Source: Alcaligenaceae bacterium (GTDB lineage: Bacteria > Pseudomonadota > Gammaproteobacteria > Burkholderiales > Burkholderiaceae). Taken from it: DNA of 7,194 nt. The translations under genes and the position numbers were made by a program. Location: positions 1-7,194 of the forward strand of contig CANBUF010000090.1 in NCBI GenBank assembly GCA_947372575.1. The letters are read 5' to 3'. Shown one piece after another: positions 1 through 6,650 of the stretch. Below the pieces are notes generated by a model. It was given only the letters and a program-made list of their open reading frames with translations, made no database searches and was not told the DNA's origin. Position 1 is the stretch's first letter; every line of letters starts with the position of its first letter.

Positions 1-759
1 AATAAAATCTTTGACAACCGGAGATTGATAAATCGACACCAATTGGACGACTCGTGGATCAGATTTGTTTTTTTCCTGAACCACCAGAACGTTCGCATAA
101 GGTGAGTCTGGGGACTCCATCACAATGGAATCACGTCCTGGTTTGAGACCTGCTTCGAGTGCAAAGTTCGTATTGACAGCCCCTGCATCCACGTCATCAA
201 GCGCCCTGGGCAATTGTGCCGCATCGAGTTCGATGAACTTAATTTTGCGGGGATTTTCAATCACATCAATCGGTGTCGCTTTCAGCCCTGCATCTGCACG
301 CAGCTTGATCAACCCCTGATCCTGCAGCAGCAACAATGCACGTCCGCCATTGGTCGGATCATTAGGTAATGAAAACTTGCCGCCTTGTGGGAAATCCTTG
401 AGGCTTTTGATTTTTTTACTATAGATCCCGATTGGGAAGATCACTGTTTTACCAACGCTTACTAGCTTATAGCCACGGTCTTTATTCGCGCTGTCCAGAT
501 AAGGTTGATGCTGGTAGCTGTTCATATCCAGATCCCCTGCTGCCAGTGCAGCATTGGGCTGAACGTAGTCGGTAAATTCCATGATCTGGATATTCAACCC
601 TTGTTTGGCAGCCTGTTCTTTTACGACTTCCATGATCTGCGCGTGCGGACCTGCAGTCACGCCCACTTTGAACGGCTTGTCCTGAGCAATCGCACTCTGG
701 GACATACCCAGCAGGCTAATCGCCAGAATTGTCAGTGCTTTAATCGTTGTGCGTTTCAT
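1..759 (-). CDS. metQ: MetQ-like methionine ABC transporter substrate-binding protein (C-terminus cut by window edge)
   Basis: Periplasmic methionine-binding component of a MetNIQ importer (NLPA lipoprotein family, PF03180), which hands substrate to the MetI permease. The frame is open from ATG at 759 to base 1, giving 253 codons without a stop; E. coli MetQ has 271 residues, so roughly the last 10-20 are missing. Seen in the translation: a Sec-type signal (MKRTTIK, hydrophobic core ALTILAISLLGM, then SQSAIA before QDKPF), the family opening KVGVTAGPHAQI, then DYVQPNAALAAGD, NSYQHQPYLD, GYKLVSVG, LPNDPTNGGRALLLL, DVIENPRKIKFIELDAAQLPR as two adjoining blocks, and ESPDSPYANVLVV. There is no lipobox Cys; the core reads LLGM, so signal peptidase I cleavage after AIA is more likely than lipid anchoring. 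An AGGTG at 765-769, 5 nt from the ATG, is a plausible ribosome site. It lies 103 bp downstream of metI in an AT-rich spacer and probably shares its transcript. Confidence 0.93.
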   Translation of the reverse strand, partial: MKRTTIKALTILAISLLGMSQSAIAQDKPFKVGVTAGPHAQIMEVVKEQAAKQGLNIQIMEFTDYVQPNAALAAGDLDMNSYQHQPYLDSANKDRGYKLVSVGKTVIFPIGIYSKKIKSLKDFPQGGKFSLPNDPTNGGRALLLLQDQGLIKLRADAGLKATPIDVIENPRKIKFIELDAAQLPRALDDVDAGAVNTNFALEAGLKPGRDSIVMESPDSPYANVLVVQEKNKSDPRVVQLVSIYQSPVVKDFI

Positions 760-862
760 CTGAACACCTGATAAGTAAAAAAATAAAATTTTGTTTGGTC
801 TGTGATTGACTGAAATATTTGAACCAGAATATTAAGTGACATGTTTGTACTGAAAGCTGAGA

Positions 863-1516
863 TCAGCGATGCGACAAATGTCGTACCAGCCAGTCACCAA
901 TACTTTGCATGCACTGCACCAGCGCAATCAGTACGACCACCACTGCAAGCATGACTTCTGGCAAAAATCGCTGGTAACCATAACGAATACCGAGATCACC
1001 CAGACCACCGCCGCCAATAGCTCCAGCCATCGCAGAATATCCAATCAGACTGACCAGTGTCACCGTCGTTGCAGCGATCAGGCCCGGCAACGCCTCTGGC
1101 AACAACACTTTGCATATGATTTGTGCAGGCGTCGCCCCCATAGCACGGGCAGCAATGATCAGACCAGGATCGACTTCACGCATCGCATTTTCGGCAATCC
1201 GCGCCATGAAAGGGATTGCGGCAATCGCCAGAGGCACAATTGCAGCCTGCGTGCCAATCGACGTCCCAGCGACCAGGCGCGTAAAAGGAATGATAGCCAC
1301 CATCAGAATCACAAAAGGCACAGAGCGCGTCGCGTTGACGATTGCGCCCAGCACTTTGTTGAGCCAGGGGTGTTCCAGCATGGCGTCCTGATCTGTGATG
1401 ATGAGCGCCACTCCCAGCGGAATGCCAAAGAGAACCGCAGACAGACCCGCCACACCAACCATCAGCAGGGTTTCAAGCAGTGACGTCCACAACAGTTCAA
1501 GCAATTGCGGGCTCAT
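863..1516 (-). CDS. metI: MetI-like methionine ABC transporter permease
   Basis: Inner-membrane permease of the methionine importer (binding-protein-dependent transport inner-membrane family, PF00528). The product has 217 residues, the same as typical MetI, and looks like a five-helix protein: hydrophobic stretches at about residues 15-40, 56-80, 88-105, 143-170 and 187-205. The cytoplasmic EAA loop that docks on the ATPase is visible at about 121-145 (IAARAMGATPAQ, then KVLLPEALPGL). Conserved MetI pieces include NATRSVPFVILM, IGTQAAIVPL, and YSAMAGAIGGGGLGDL followed by IRYGYQRF. The start is well supported by a strong AGAGGAG 7 nt upstream (1524-1530). The first 20 bases overlap the end of metN in another frame, implying translational coupling with the ATPase gene. 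metQ follows downstream. Confidence 0.96.
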   Translation of the reverse strand: MSPQLLELLWTSLLETLLMVGVAGLSAVLFGIPLGVALIITDQDAMLEHPWLNKVLGAIVNATRSVPFVILMVAIIPFTRLVAGTSIGTQAAIVPLAIAAIPFMARIAENAMREVDPGLIIAARAMGATPAQIICKVLLPEALPGLIAATTVTLVSLIGYSAMAGAIGGGGLGDLGIRYGYQRFLPEVMLAVVVVLIALVQCMQSIGDWLVRHLSHR

Positions 1517-2558
1517 GCAGGATCTCCTCTATGGTTGCGTGATGGGAATGAATATCTTCAAAAGCCGCGACAATGCTGGAGGCAGCTGCCTGTGCCAACA
1601 CGAATAAGGTCCCGACGGCGACCCCCTGAATGTCCTCGACCCGGGCCTGTATCAGAACGACCTCCAGGCCATGGGTACGCGACAGAATGGATATGAGTGA
1701 ACCCGCGTCTCCACCCGACAATTGCAGGCGCCACAGGACGATGGGTTCTGCGGGTTGTAAATGCTGCATCTTGACGATCCGCGCCTTGAGGGCAGCCATC
1801 GTCTGCTCGGTCAGTTCAGAGGCTGTCACAGCACTGACCATACTGCGTGTGATGGCATGCTGAGGATTGGAAAATACCTCAAGCGTAGCGCCCTGTTCGA
1901 CGATTTTGCCTGCCTCCAGGACTGCCACTTGATGACATATCTGACGGACAACTTCCATCTGGTGCGTAATCAGCACAACTGTGATGCCTGTCTGGCGATT
2001 GATATCCCTGAGCAGAGACAAAATGCTTTGGGTAGTTTCGGGATCAAGCGCCGAAGTCGCCTCATCGCTGAGCAACACATCCGGATCATTAGCAAGCGCA
2101 CGCGCAATGCCCACACGCTGCTTCTGACCACCACTGATCTGATTGGGATGACGGTCCGCTAGATGGGTCAAGCCGACCAACTCGAGCAGGCGCATGACGC
2201 GAGGACGAATCTCGCCTGCAGGTACGCCTGAAATTTCCAGAGGCAGTGCGACATTGCCATAGACCGTTCGACGCGCAAGCAGATTAAAACCCTGGAACAC
2301 CATTCCGATACGACGACGTTGAGCACGCAAGGCCGACTCGGACAGATTCGACAGTAACTGGCCTGCGATGGTGATGGTGCCTCCATCCGCACGCTCGAGA
2401 AGATTGATGCACTTTACAAGCGTACTCTTGCCCGCTCCGCTGGGGCCGATAATGCCAAAAATTTCACCTTCTTTAATATGCAGATTGATACCCTGCAGCG
2501 CCTCAAATCTCCCTTGGGGAGTCGAGTACGACTTACTCAAATTGCTAATTTCAATCAT
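1497..2558 (-). CDS. metN: MetN-like methionine ABC transporter ATP-binding protein with NIL domain
   Basis: Cytoplasmic ATPase driving methionine import with MetI and MetQ. The start chosen gives 353 residues beginning MIEISNLSKSY, matching the family (E. coli MetN, 343 residues, begins MIKLSNITKVF); an in-frame ATG six codons upstream (2576, MRHHAN extension) is possible. Neither has a clear ribosome site. Numbering from the longer form: Walker A GPSGAGKST at 44-52, Q-loop Gln95, ABC signature ISGGQ at 147-151, Walker B VLLSDE at 167-172 with D-loop SALD, and H-loop His205. All key residues are present, so it should be an active ATPase. Residues about 275-355 form the C-terminal NIL/ACT-like domain (LWRLQLSGGDAGSLISILS through IEEIL) that in known MetNI binds methionine and causes transinhibition. 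First gene of the metNIQ operon; its end overlaps metI by 20 bp. Confidence 0.95.
   Translation of the reverse strand: MIEISNLSKSYSTPQGRFEALQGINLHIKEGEIFGIIGPSGAGKSTLVKCINLLERADGGTITIAGQLLSNLSESALRAQRRRIGMVFQGFNLLARRTVYGNVALPLEISGVPAGEIRPRVMRLLELVGLTHLADRHPNQISGGQKQRVGIARALANDPDVLLSDEATSALDPETTQSILSLLRDINRQTGITVVLITHQMEVVRQICHQVAVLEAGKIVEQGATLEVFSNPQHAITRSMVSAVTASELTEQTMAALKARIVKMQHLQPAEPIVLWRLQLSGGDAGSLISILSRTHGLEVVLIQARVEDIQGVAVGTLFVLAQAAASSIVAAFEDIHSHHATIEEILHEPAIA
1524..1530 (-). promoter_or_regulatory. Strong Shine-Dalgarno of metI inside the metN 3' end
   Basis: On the minus strand the bases read AGAGGAG, followed by 7 nt and the ATG of metI at 1516. It lies within the last codons of metN and fixes the metI start. 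By contrast, neither candidate metN start has a recognisable purine-rich site. Confidence 0.8.
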
Positions 2559-2611
2559 GTTCGCATGATGCCGCATTCGAAAAATAAAGAAAACGACATT
2601 TTGTTTATGGT

Positions 2612-2640
2612 CTTATAACCGCGGACGTGGATATTAACAG
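2612..2640 (-). promoter_or_regulatory. Possible metNIQ promoter (weak)
   Basis: On the minus strand a -10-like TATAAG (2612-2617, five of six to consensus) lies 17 bp downstream of CTGTTA (2635-2640, only three of six to the -35 consensus). It is suitably placed, leaving a leader of about 45 nt before the favoured metN start. I see no SAM- or SAH-riboswitch-like fold and no clear operator palindrome. The weak -35 makes this a candidate only. Confidence 0.25.
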
Positions 2641-2664
2641 TCGGGCGCAGAGCACAGCCCGTTC

Positions 2665-2763
2665 GTATGCCCATACCTCAGCTTGAGGCACATATTTGAC
2701 CAGCAATGTTTGCAACTGTTTTAAATGCTCTGCTGATAAACCAAGCTGTGCGAGGCTAATTTC
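2665..2763 (-). pseudogene. Remnant of a minimal nucleotidyltransferase (MNT-type) gene
   Basis: A short reading frame translates to EISLAQLGLSAEHLKQLQ, then TLLVKYVPQAEVWAY. This resembles the N-terminal helix and first strand of small MNT-like nucleotidyltransferases, in which the AEVWAY-type strand normally runs straight into the catalytic GS(R)VxG and later SDxD motifs. Here the similarity stops right after WAY: the frame continues ERAVLCARLLIS and ends at a stop (2605-2607), and neither other frame restores the catalytic motif. No good start codon with a ribosome site precedes it (the nearest in-frame candidate is GTG at about 2778), and the longer frame runs back into the tRNA terminator. 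I read it as a decayed fragment of an MNT gene, such as the antitoxin of HEPN-MNT pairs; no HEPN partner is visible. The rest of the 337-bp stretch between metN and tRNA-Lys holds the tRNA terminator and a weak metN promoter candidate. Confidence 0.5.
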
Positions 2764-2823
2764 CGGTATCAAAAACACCCTGGATTTGGACTGCGAGGGG
2801 TCAGTACTCACCAAACACGCACC

Positions 2824-2853
2824 AAAACAAAAGCCCCGCATTTCTGCGAGGCT
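2824..2853 (-). terminator. Intrinsic terminator of tRNA-Lys
   Basis: On the minus strand AGCCTCGCA (2853-2845), a GAAA tetraloop and TGCGGGGCT (2840-2832) form a nine-pair stem with one G-U pair, followed by TTTGTTTT. It begins about 43 nt after the CCA end of tRNA-Lys and should end that transcript before metN. Confidence 0.9.
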
Positions 2854-2895
2854 ATGTTTGTACTACTGTGACTGCACTTTACTCAATAAAGCTCT

Positions 2896-2972
2896 TGGTG
2901 GGCTGGGCGAGACTCGAACTCGCGACCAACGGATTAAAAGTCCGCTGCTCTAACCAACTGAGCTACCAGCCC
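2896..2972 (-). tRNA. tRNA-Lys (anticodon UUU)
   Basis: A complete 77-nt cloverleaf including an encoded CCA. Acceptor GGGCTGG pairs with CCAGCCC, discriminator A; D arm GCTC/GAGC; anticodon arm GCGGA-CTTTTAA-TCCGT with anticodon TTT; five-base variable loop TGGTC; T arm GCGAG-TTCGAGT-CTCGC. It decodes AAA/AAG. It sits between the amidase and the metNIQ operon with its own promoter and terminator, so it appears to be a single-gene transcription unit. U34 of this tRNA class is a known substrate of the mnm5 pathway, whose enzyme MnmC appears at the right end of the window. Confidence 0.98.
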
Positions 2973-2982
2973 CAAGCCCGCT

Positions 2983-3011
2983 ATTATTACTTTTTCGTGA
3001 ACGTCTGTCAA
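2983..3011 (-). promoter_or_regulatory. Sigma70-type promoter of tRNA-Lys
   Basis: Perfect -35 TTGACA (3006-3011), 17-bp spacer, -10 AATAAT (2983-2988, five of six). A GC-rich AGCGGGC discriminator follows, as is common in stringently controlled stable-RNA promoters. Predicted initiation near 2976 leaves only a few nucleotides before the mature tRNA 5' end at 2972. The -35 lies 11 bp beyond the amidase stop codon. Confidence 0.85.
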
Positions 3012-3022
3012 ACGCACTTGTT

Positions 3023-4339
3023 TCAATCTTTAAAAACTGCTTCAAACCTATCGCCGAGCTGTAACAAACCGTAGTCGTTCCCATGCGCAGCCACGAACTG
3101 AAGACCAAGCGGCAAGCCCATATTTCCCCGCCCCGCGGGCAACGTCAGGCAAGGTGCGCCGAGAGTCGTCCAGATACGATTAAAAGTCGACGCCCCCGTT
3201 CCCGCCGCAGTCAGAGGTGCCTGCCCTGGTGAGCTATAAGTCAATAATGCATCCACGCCCTGCATCGCAGTATGGAACATCAGTCGACAACGTGCAGCCT
3301 GCTTGCGTTCGTTTTCATATTGTTCAAGAGTGATACTCAAGCCCAATTCAATGAGCTTGATTGTGCTGGCTCCGAGCTGTTCTGGATGGCTGCGATAAAG
3401 GGCCTGATGTTGTCGTGCCGCCTCATAGGCCATGATGATACGGTTTGAGCGACCTACAGCAGCAAACTCTCCATGAGAGAGTTCAATTTCAACCAAATCA
3501 GCGCCCTGCATGCGTAATTGTTCGCGGGCACGCACCAATCGCTCAGCCGAATCTGTATCAGCTTCATCCGCATTCGGTCCCGGATACCAGGCAATACGGG
3601 GCCTGTGGGCAATCGACGCAACGTGGGCCGGATGCCCAAGCAAGACTGAAGACAACAGCGTGACATCGGCTACAGAGCGGCCCATCAGACCCATCGTATC
3701 CATTGAAGCCGACAAGGGCAGCACGCCACTCAGGTCCACGCGTGCATAGGTAGGCTTAAAGCCAACAATGCCGCAAAAGGCCGCAGGTCGGATCGTAGAT
3801 CCACCTGTCTGGGAACCGAGTGCCAAGGCCACCATACCATCTGCAACGGCAGCTGCCGAGCCACTGGACGAACCACCAGGGGTATGCAAAAAATTATGAG
3901 GGTTGACGGTCGGGCCTGCGTGCACATGTGCAAACTCAGTCGTGACCGTTTTGCCCATCACAATCGCGCCCGCAGCTTTCAGGCGCTGAATGACCTGTGC
4001 ATCAGCGCCAGGACGATACTGCCGATAGGCCTGCGAGCCATACTGCGTCGGCAGCTCAACGGTATCGATGATGTCCTTGATACCAATGGCCAGTCCTGCA
4101 AGTGGCAACTGACGCGGTGACGCCTCAGCCTGCACCCTATGGCGCGCCTCTTGTTGTGCCTCGAAATCACGCCTAACCTGTGCGGCATCATGCCAGGCCC
4201 ATGCCTGAACATCAGGCTCGCGCGCGGCAATCCTTGCCAGCTGGGACTCAAGAATATCGCGATTGGTGATCTCGCCCGAGGCGAGCGGCCCGCTCAGCGC
4301 AGTGAGCGTTTGTGCAGACAAGGCAGATAAATCTGCCAT
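3023..4339 (-). CDS. Amidase-signature family hydrolase, substrate unknown
   Basis: A 438-residue member of the amidase signature family (PF01425; GatA, FAAH and small-amide hydrolases), predicted cytoplasmic with no signal peptide. The Ser-cisSer-Lys triad is intact: Lys88 in GIKDIID, cis-Ser157 in the PGGSSSGSAAAVADG loop, and nucleophile Ser181 in GSQTGGSTIRPAAFCG, 24 residues after the cis-Ser as in FAAH. Other family marks are LKAAGAIVMGKTVTTEFAH and the C-terminal FNRIWTTLGAPCLTLPAG, then GLPLGLQFVA. It should hydrolyse an amide, but the substrate cannot be told; it is not obviously GatA because no gatC or gatB is nearby and the tRNA-dependent fold extensions are not evident. The start lies 3 bp after the GH31-like gene with only AAGAG touching the ATG, which suggests translational coupling to that gene. 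No terminator is seen before the tRNA promoter. Confidence 0.9.
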   Translation of the reverse strand: MADLSALSAQTLTALSGPLASGEITNRDILESQLARIAAREPDVQAWAWHDAAQVRRDFEAQQEARHRVQAEASPRQLPLAGLAIGIKDIIDTVELPTQYGSQAYRQYRPGADAQVIQRLKAAGAIVMGKTVTTEFAHVHAGPTVNPHNFLHTPGGSSSGSAAAVADGMVALALGSQTGGSTIRPAAFCGIVGFKPTYARVDLSGVLPLSASMDTMGLMGRSVADVTLLSSVLLGHPAHVASIAHRPRIAWYPGPNADEADTDSAERLVRAREQLRMQGADLVEIELSHGEFAAVGRSNRIIMAYEAARQHQALYRSHPEQLGASTIKLIELGLSITLEQYENERKQAARCRLMFHTAMQGVDALLTYSSPGQAPLTAAGTGASTFNRIWTTLGAPCLTLPAGRGNMGLPLGLQFVAAHGNDYGLLQLGDRFEAVFKD

Positions 4340-4342
4340 CTC

Positions 4343-6586
4343 TTAACGGGCGCGTGAAATGCGGACTTCGGCTCCGCGGCGCTTGACCTCAAGCCCTTCG
4401 GAAGGAGAGATCTTCAGGCCTTCGAGACCTTTGATATAGCTTGATCCCTGCATTTGCATGACACGGATTTTGTTACGCATCACCACTGGATTGTGTATGG
4501 GCATACCAAACATCAGAACCTCATCGAGGATCCGTGCGGAATTAAATTCGCCAGTGTGATGTGCCGTCGGCCCCAGACAAAGCATATGGCCTTCGCGACC
4601 AAATACTGGCAAGGCATCAAGACCACAGGTCACGGTGAGGACTTGACCGCCCTCATAGCGCCAGCCAGTATTGAGATCCCACCAGGCTTCACCGACGGGC
4701 AGATACACCTGAACCTCTGAACCTGACTGCATGGCAGGAGCCACGAGCAATGCTGGCCCGAGCAGGTACTGGGTATCCCAGCGCTGCGCTTGGGGATCAG
4801 CCGGAAACGACAACGCCATCATGCGCTGCACGGGCAATCCAGTGCGGGCGGCATCTTCGATTGCGCCCAACACATAAGGGATCAAGCGATAGCGCCACTG
4901 CAACCAGCTCTGAATGTGCCCGCGCGTCGTTTCGTCAAACGCAGTTGGAATCAGATCAGGGTGCGACTGAAAATTAAAGTTTGCCGAAAAAACCGCCATG
5001 CCCAGCCAGCGCAGATACAGCTCGGGGGTCATCTCATCGGTAGGTGCCATCGCATTACCAATCGAATGCATTTGCACCGGCACACCACTCGCACCAACGG
5101 ACAGTGCGGTACGCAAGGTATGCTGCAGACCCGCCCAGGTGTTGGCGACACGCGGAGCTGATTGCCACAGCAGGCGTTGCGCGCCCACGAACAGATCAGA
5201 ACTGAACACAACGCCTTCAGGGGGGACTTTCTGTCCGGCTGCGGCATCAAACAATGCGCGTCTTGCAAGCGCGGGGTAAATCGAACGCAGCACAGGGCCC
5301 GTCTCACCACCGCGTGCGACGATCGAGTCCGGGAAATCAAATTGCACATCACAAATCGTGGCGCCCACGCCGTCTTCGATCAGATGCCGATGACGTTCGG
5401 ACCAGGCATTCAATACGTCACGATGCGTGAGATCGAGCAACCCAAAGTCCTTACCGCCTGTTGCAGCCACGCCAGCAAAGACATGGGCGTCACCGTCTTC
5501 ATTCGCTAACAACCAGCCGCGATCTTCGAGTTCGACAAAGGTGGTCGAGTCAGCAGGAGCACCTGGGATCGTATGCATGGAAACATGCACGGCATGTTTT
5601 GCAAACAGGTCAATGATTTGCTTGGGATCGGGGAATCGTGTGCGATCCCATTCAGGGAGTAATTTTGAGTCCTGGTAGGTCCATGCTGTTGGCGGCAGCA
5701 TCAGCACGCCATCCAGGGCGAGTTGCTGGCTGCGAAACTCAGCCACGATCTCTGCCATCTGCGTCGCAGTCTGGTCGACGTGCTGCTCGAGCCATACCCC
5801 CATCGACCACAAGATAGGCTGACCCGATCGCCCAGTCAACTGGGTATATTGATTCAGAATTTCAGCAGGCTCACCCGCAAACACAAACATATCGAGAACC
5901 GTGTCCTCGATCGTAATCAGGTATTCGTCTGGGGTCTCAGCACCCAGATCATGCTCGACGCGCGCGAGTGTATTGGTATAGACACCCCAGCCAGAAGGTC
6001 CCCAGGCCAGTGGCAAGGCACGATGTTCGGGACTGTCAGACAAGACCACTTCACCACGGCGATCCAGATCGCCATGCGTCTCGCCCAAGCCAAAAATCTT
6101 TTCTGCGGTCGGGAGAACAAAACCAACTGACCATGCATCGCCGTGAGACTGGATGCCCGTTTCGGTCAATGTCAGAACAGTTTTGCCGAGTCGCTGCAGC
6201 GTCAGGCTAAAGGGCTGAGACGTCACATCAAGCGTGACATCACCCTGCGCCATGCGCCAGCCTTTTACAGACTCGGTTAAAGGTTCAAAGGTCGCCTCGC
6301 CAATTGCCTCGGGACGAGCCAGCAAAACATCAGCATGTACGCGCGCACGGGCACCAGGCAAAATGTCTGCAGCAACAGACTCTTGACGACCGCAGCGAAT
6401 ACGGAACACACCGGGTGCGTGAGGCTCGACAACCAGCAGCATTTCCGCGCCCACGTCAAAGGCAACCCGTGTGGGCAATGTGTCGACAAGTTTGAGCGTT
6501 TCGAGATGCATATTCAGCGCGGAGGTAAAAGCGACCAAAGGCGCTATTTTGACGGATTTAGCCGATTTAATAAACTCAGATCGCAT
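4343..6586 (-). CDS. GH31-like TIM-barrel glycosidase homologue with altered active site
   Basis: A 747-residue protein of the glycoside hydrolase 31 type (PF01055; alpha-glucosidase/alpha-xylosidase superfamily). Order of parts: N-terminal mutarotase-like beta domain to about residue 250, with EKIFGLGETHGDLDRRG at 162-178; TIM barrel from about ILWSMGVWLEQ (258-268) to 570, with EWDRTRFPDPKQI at 312-324; then the GH31 C-terminal beta domain with YLLGPALLVAPAMQ at 607-620 and LPVFGREGHML at 659-669, ending in an unrecognised tail of about 70 residues. The probable nucleophile Asp413 (ICDVQF) remains, but the GDN/GDC acid/base Asp expected between Trp474 and Trp484 is absent. It may be inactive or of unusual specificity. 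No signal peptide. Start uncertain: ATG at 6586 gives the longest form, ATG at 6511 (MHLETLKLVDTLP) fits the domain start; neither has a good ribosome site. The amidase follows 3 bp downstream. Confidence 0.85.
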   Translation of the reverse strand: MRSEFIKSAKSVKIAPLVAFTSALNMHLETLKLVDTLPTRVAFDVGAEMLLVVEPHAPGVFRIRCGRQESVAADILPGARARVHADVLLARPEAIGEATFEPLTESVKGWRMAQGDVTLDVTSQPFSLTLQRLGKTVLTLTETGIQSHGDAWSVGFVLPTAEKIFGLGETHGDLDRRGEVVLSDSPEHRALPLAWGPSGWGVYTNTLARVEHDLGAETPDEYLITIEDTVLDMFVFAGEPAEILNQYTQLTGRSGQPILWSMGVWLEQHVDQTATQMAEIVAEFRSQQLALDGVLMLPPTAWTYQDSKLLPEWDRTRFPDPKQIIDLFAKHAVHVSMHTIPGAPADSTTFVELEDRGWLLANEDGDAHVFAGVAATGGKDFGLLDLTHRDVLNAWSERHRHLIEDGVGATICDVQFDFPDSIVARGGETGPVLRSIYPALARRALFDAAAGQKVPPEGVVFSSDLFVGAQRLLWQSAPRVANTWAGLQHTLRTALSVGASGVPVQMHSIGNAMAPTDEMTPELYLRWLGMAVFSANFNFQSHPDLIPTAFDETTRGHIQSWLQWRYRLIPYVLGAIEDAARTGLPVQRMMALSFPADPQAQRWDTQYLLGPALLVAPAMQSGSEVQVYLPVGEAWWDLNTGWRYEGGQVLTVTCGLDALPVFGREGHMLCLGPTAHHTGEFNSARILDEVLMFGMPIHNPVVMRNKIRVMQMQGSSYIKGLEGLKISPSEGLEVKRRGAEVRISRAR

Positions 6587-6626
6587 AAATACGATAAGCG
6601 GCGTTTTTTTGAGGCTTTAATCGTTG

Positions 6627-6650
6627 CAGCTTAAACACTCACAGCTTAAA
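6627..6650. repeat. Nine-base direct repeat at the 3' end of mnmC
   Basis: CAGCTTAAA occurs at 6627-6635 and 6642-6650, a 15-bp period. The right copy contains the stop codon of the minus-strand oxidoreductase gene (6646-6648). It may be a small tandem slippage duplication. No function or hairpin terminator is apparent in this 59-bp intergenic stretch. Confidence 0.4.

Noticed and set aside
760..862. AATATT-N8-AATATT inverted repeat in the metI-metQ spacer (about 817-838)
   Set aside because: It is a short all-AT repeat of a self-complementary hexamer in an AT-rich spacer, with no evidence of an operator or a stable hairpin.
2577..2664. Methionine riboswitch upstream of metN
   Set aside because: The leader after the candidate promoter is only about 45 nt and shows no SAM/SAH aptamer-like helices or conserved motifs.
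2896..2972. Duplicated tRNA-Lys 3' end as an attachment site
   Set aside because: I looked for a second copy of the T-arm/acceptor sequence downstream and found none within the window.
5723..6130. Plus-strand open frame of 135 codons, and others such as 5162-5509 and 869-1483
   Set aside because: They lie wholly antisense to well-supported minus-strand genes, have low-complexity His/Arg/Gln/Thr-rich translations, no ribosome sites and no recognisable domain.
737..6626. A shared 13-mer GCTTTAATCGTTG at the metQ start (737-749) and upstream of the GH31-like gene (6614-6626)
   Set aside because: By simple expectation, a chance 13-base match somewhere in 7 kb is not rare, and the two sites are in unlike contexts (coding versus intergenic).
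6587..6645. Possible promoter or terminator between mnmC and the GH31-like gene
   Set aside because: The A/T run (plus-strand T7 at 6604-6610) has no preceding stem in either direction, and the best -35/-10 pair matches consensus at only three and four of six positions.
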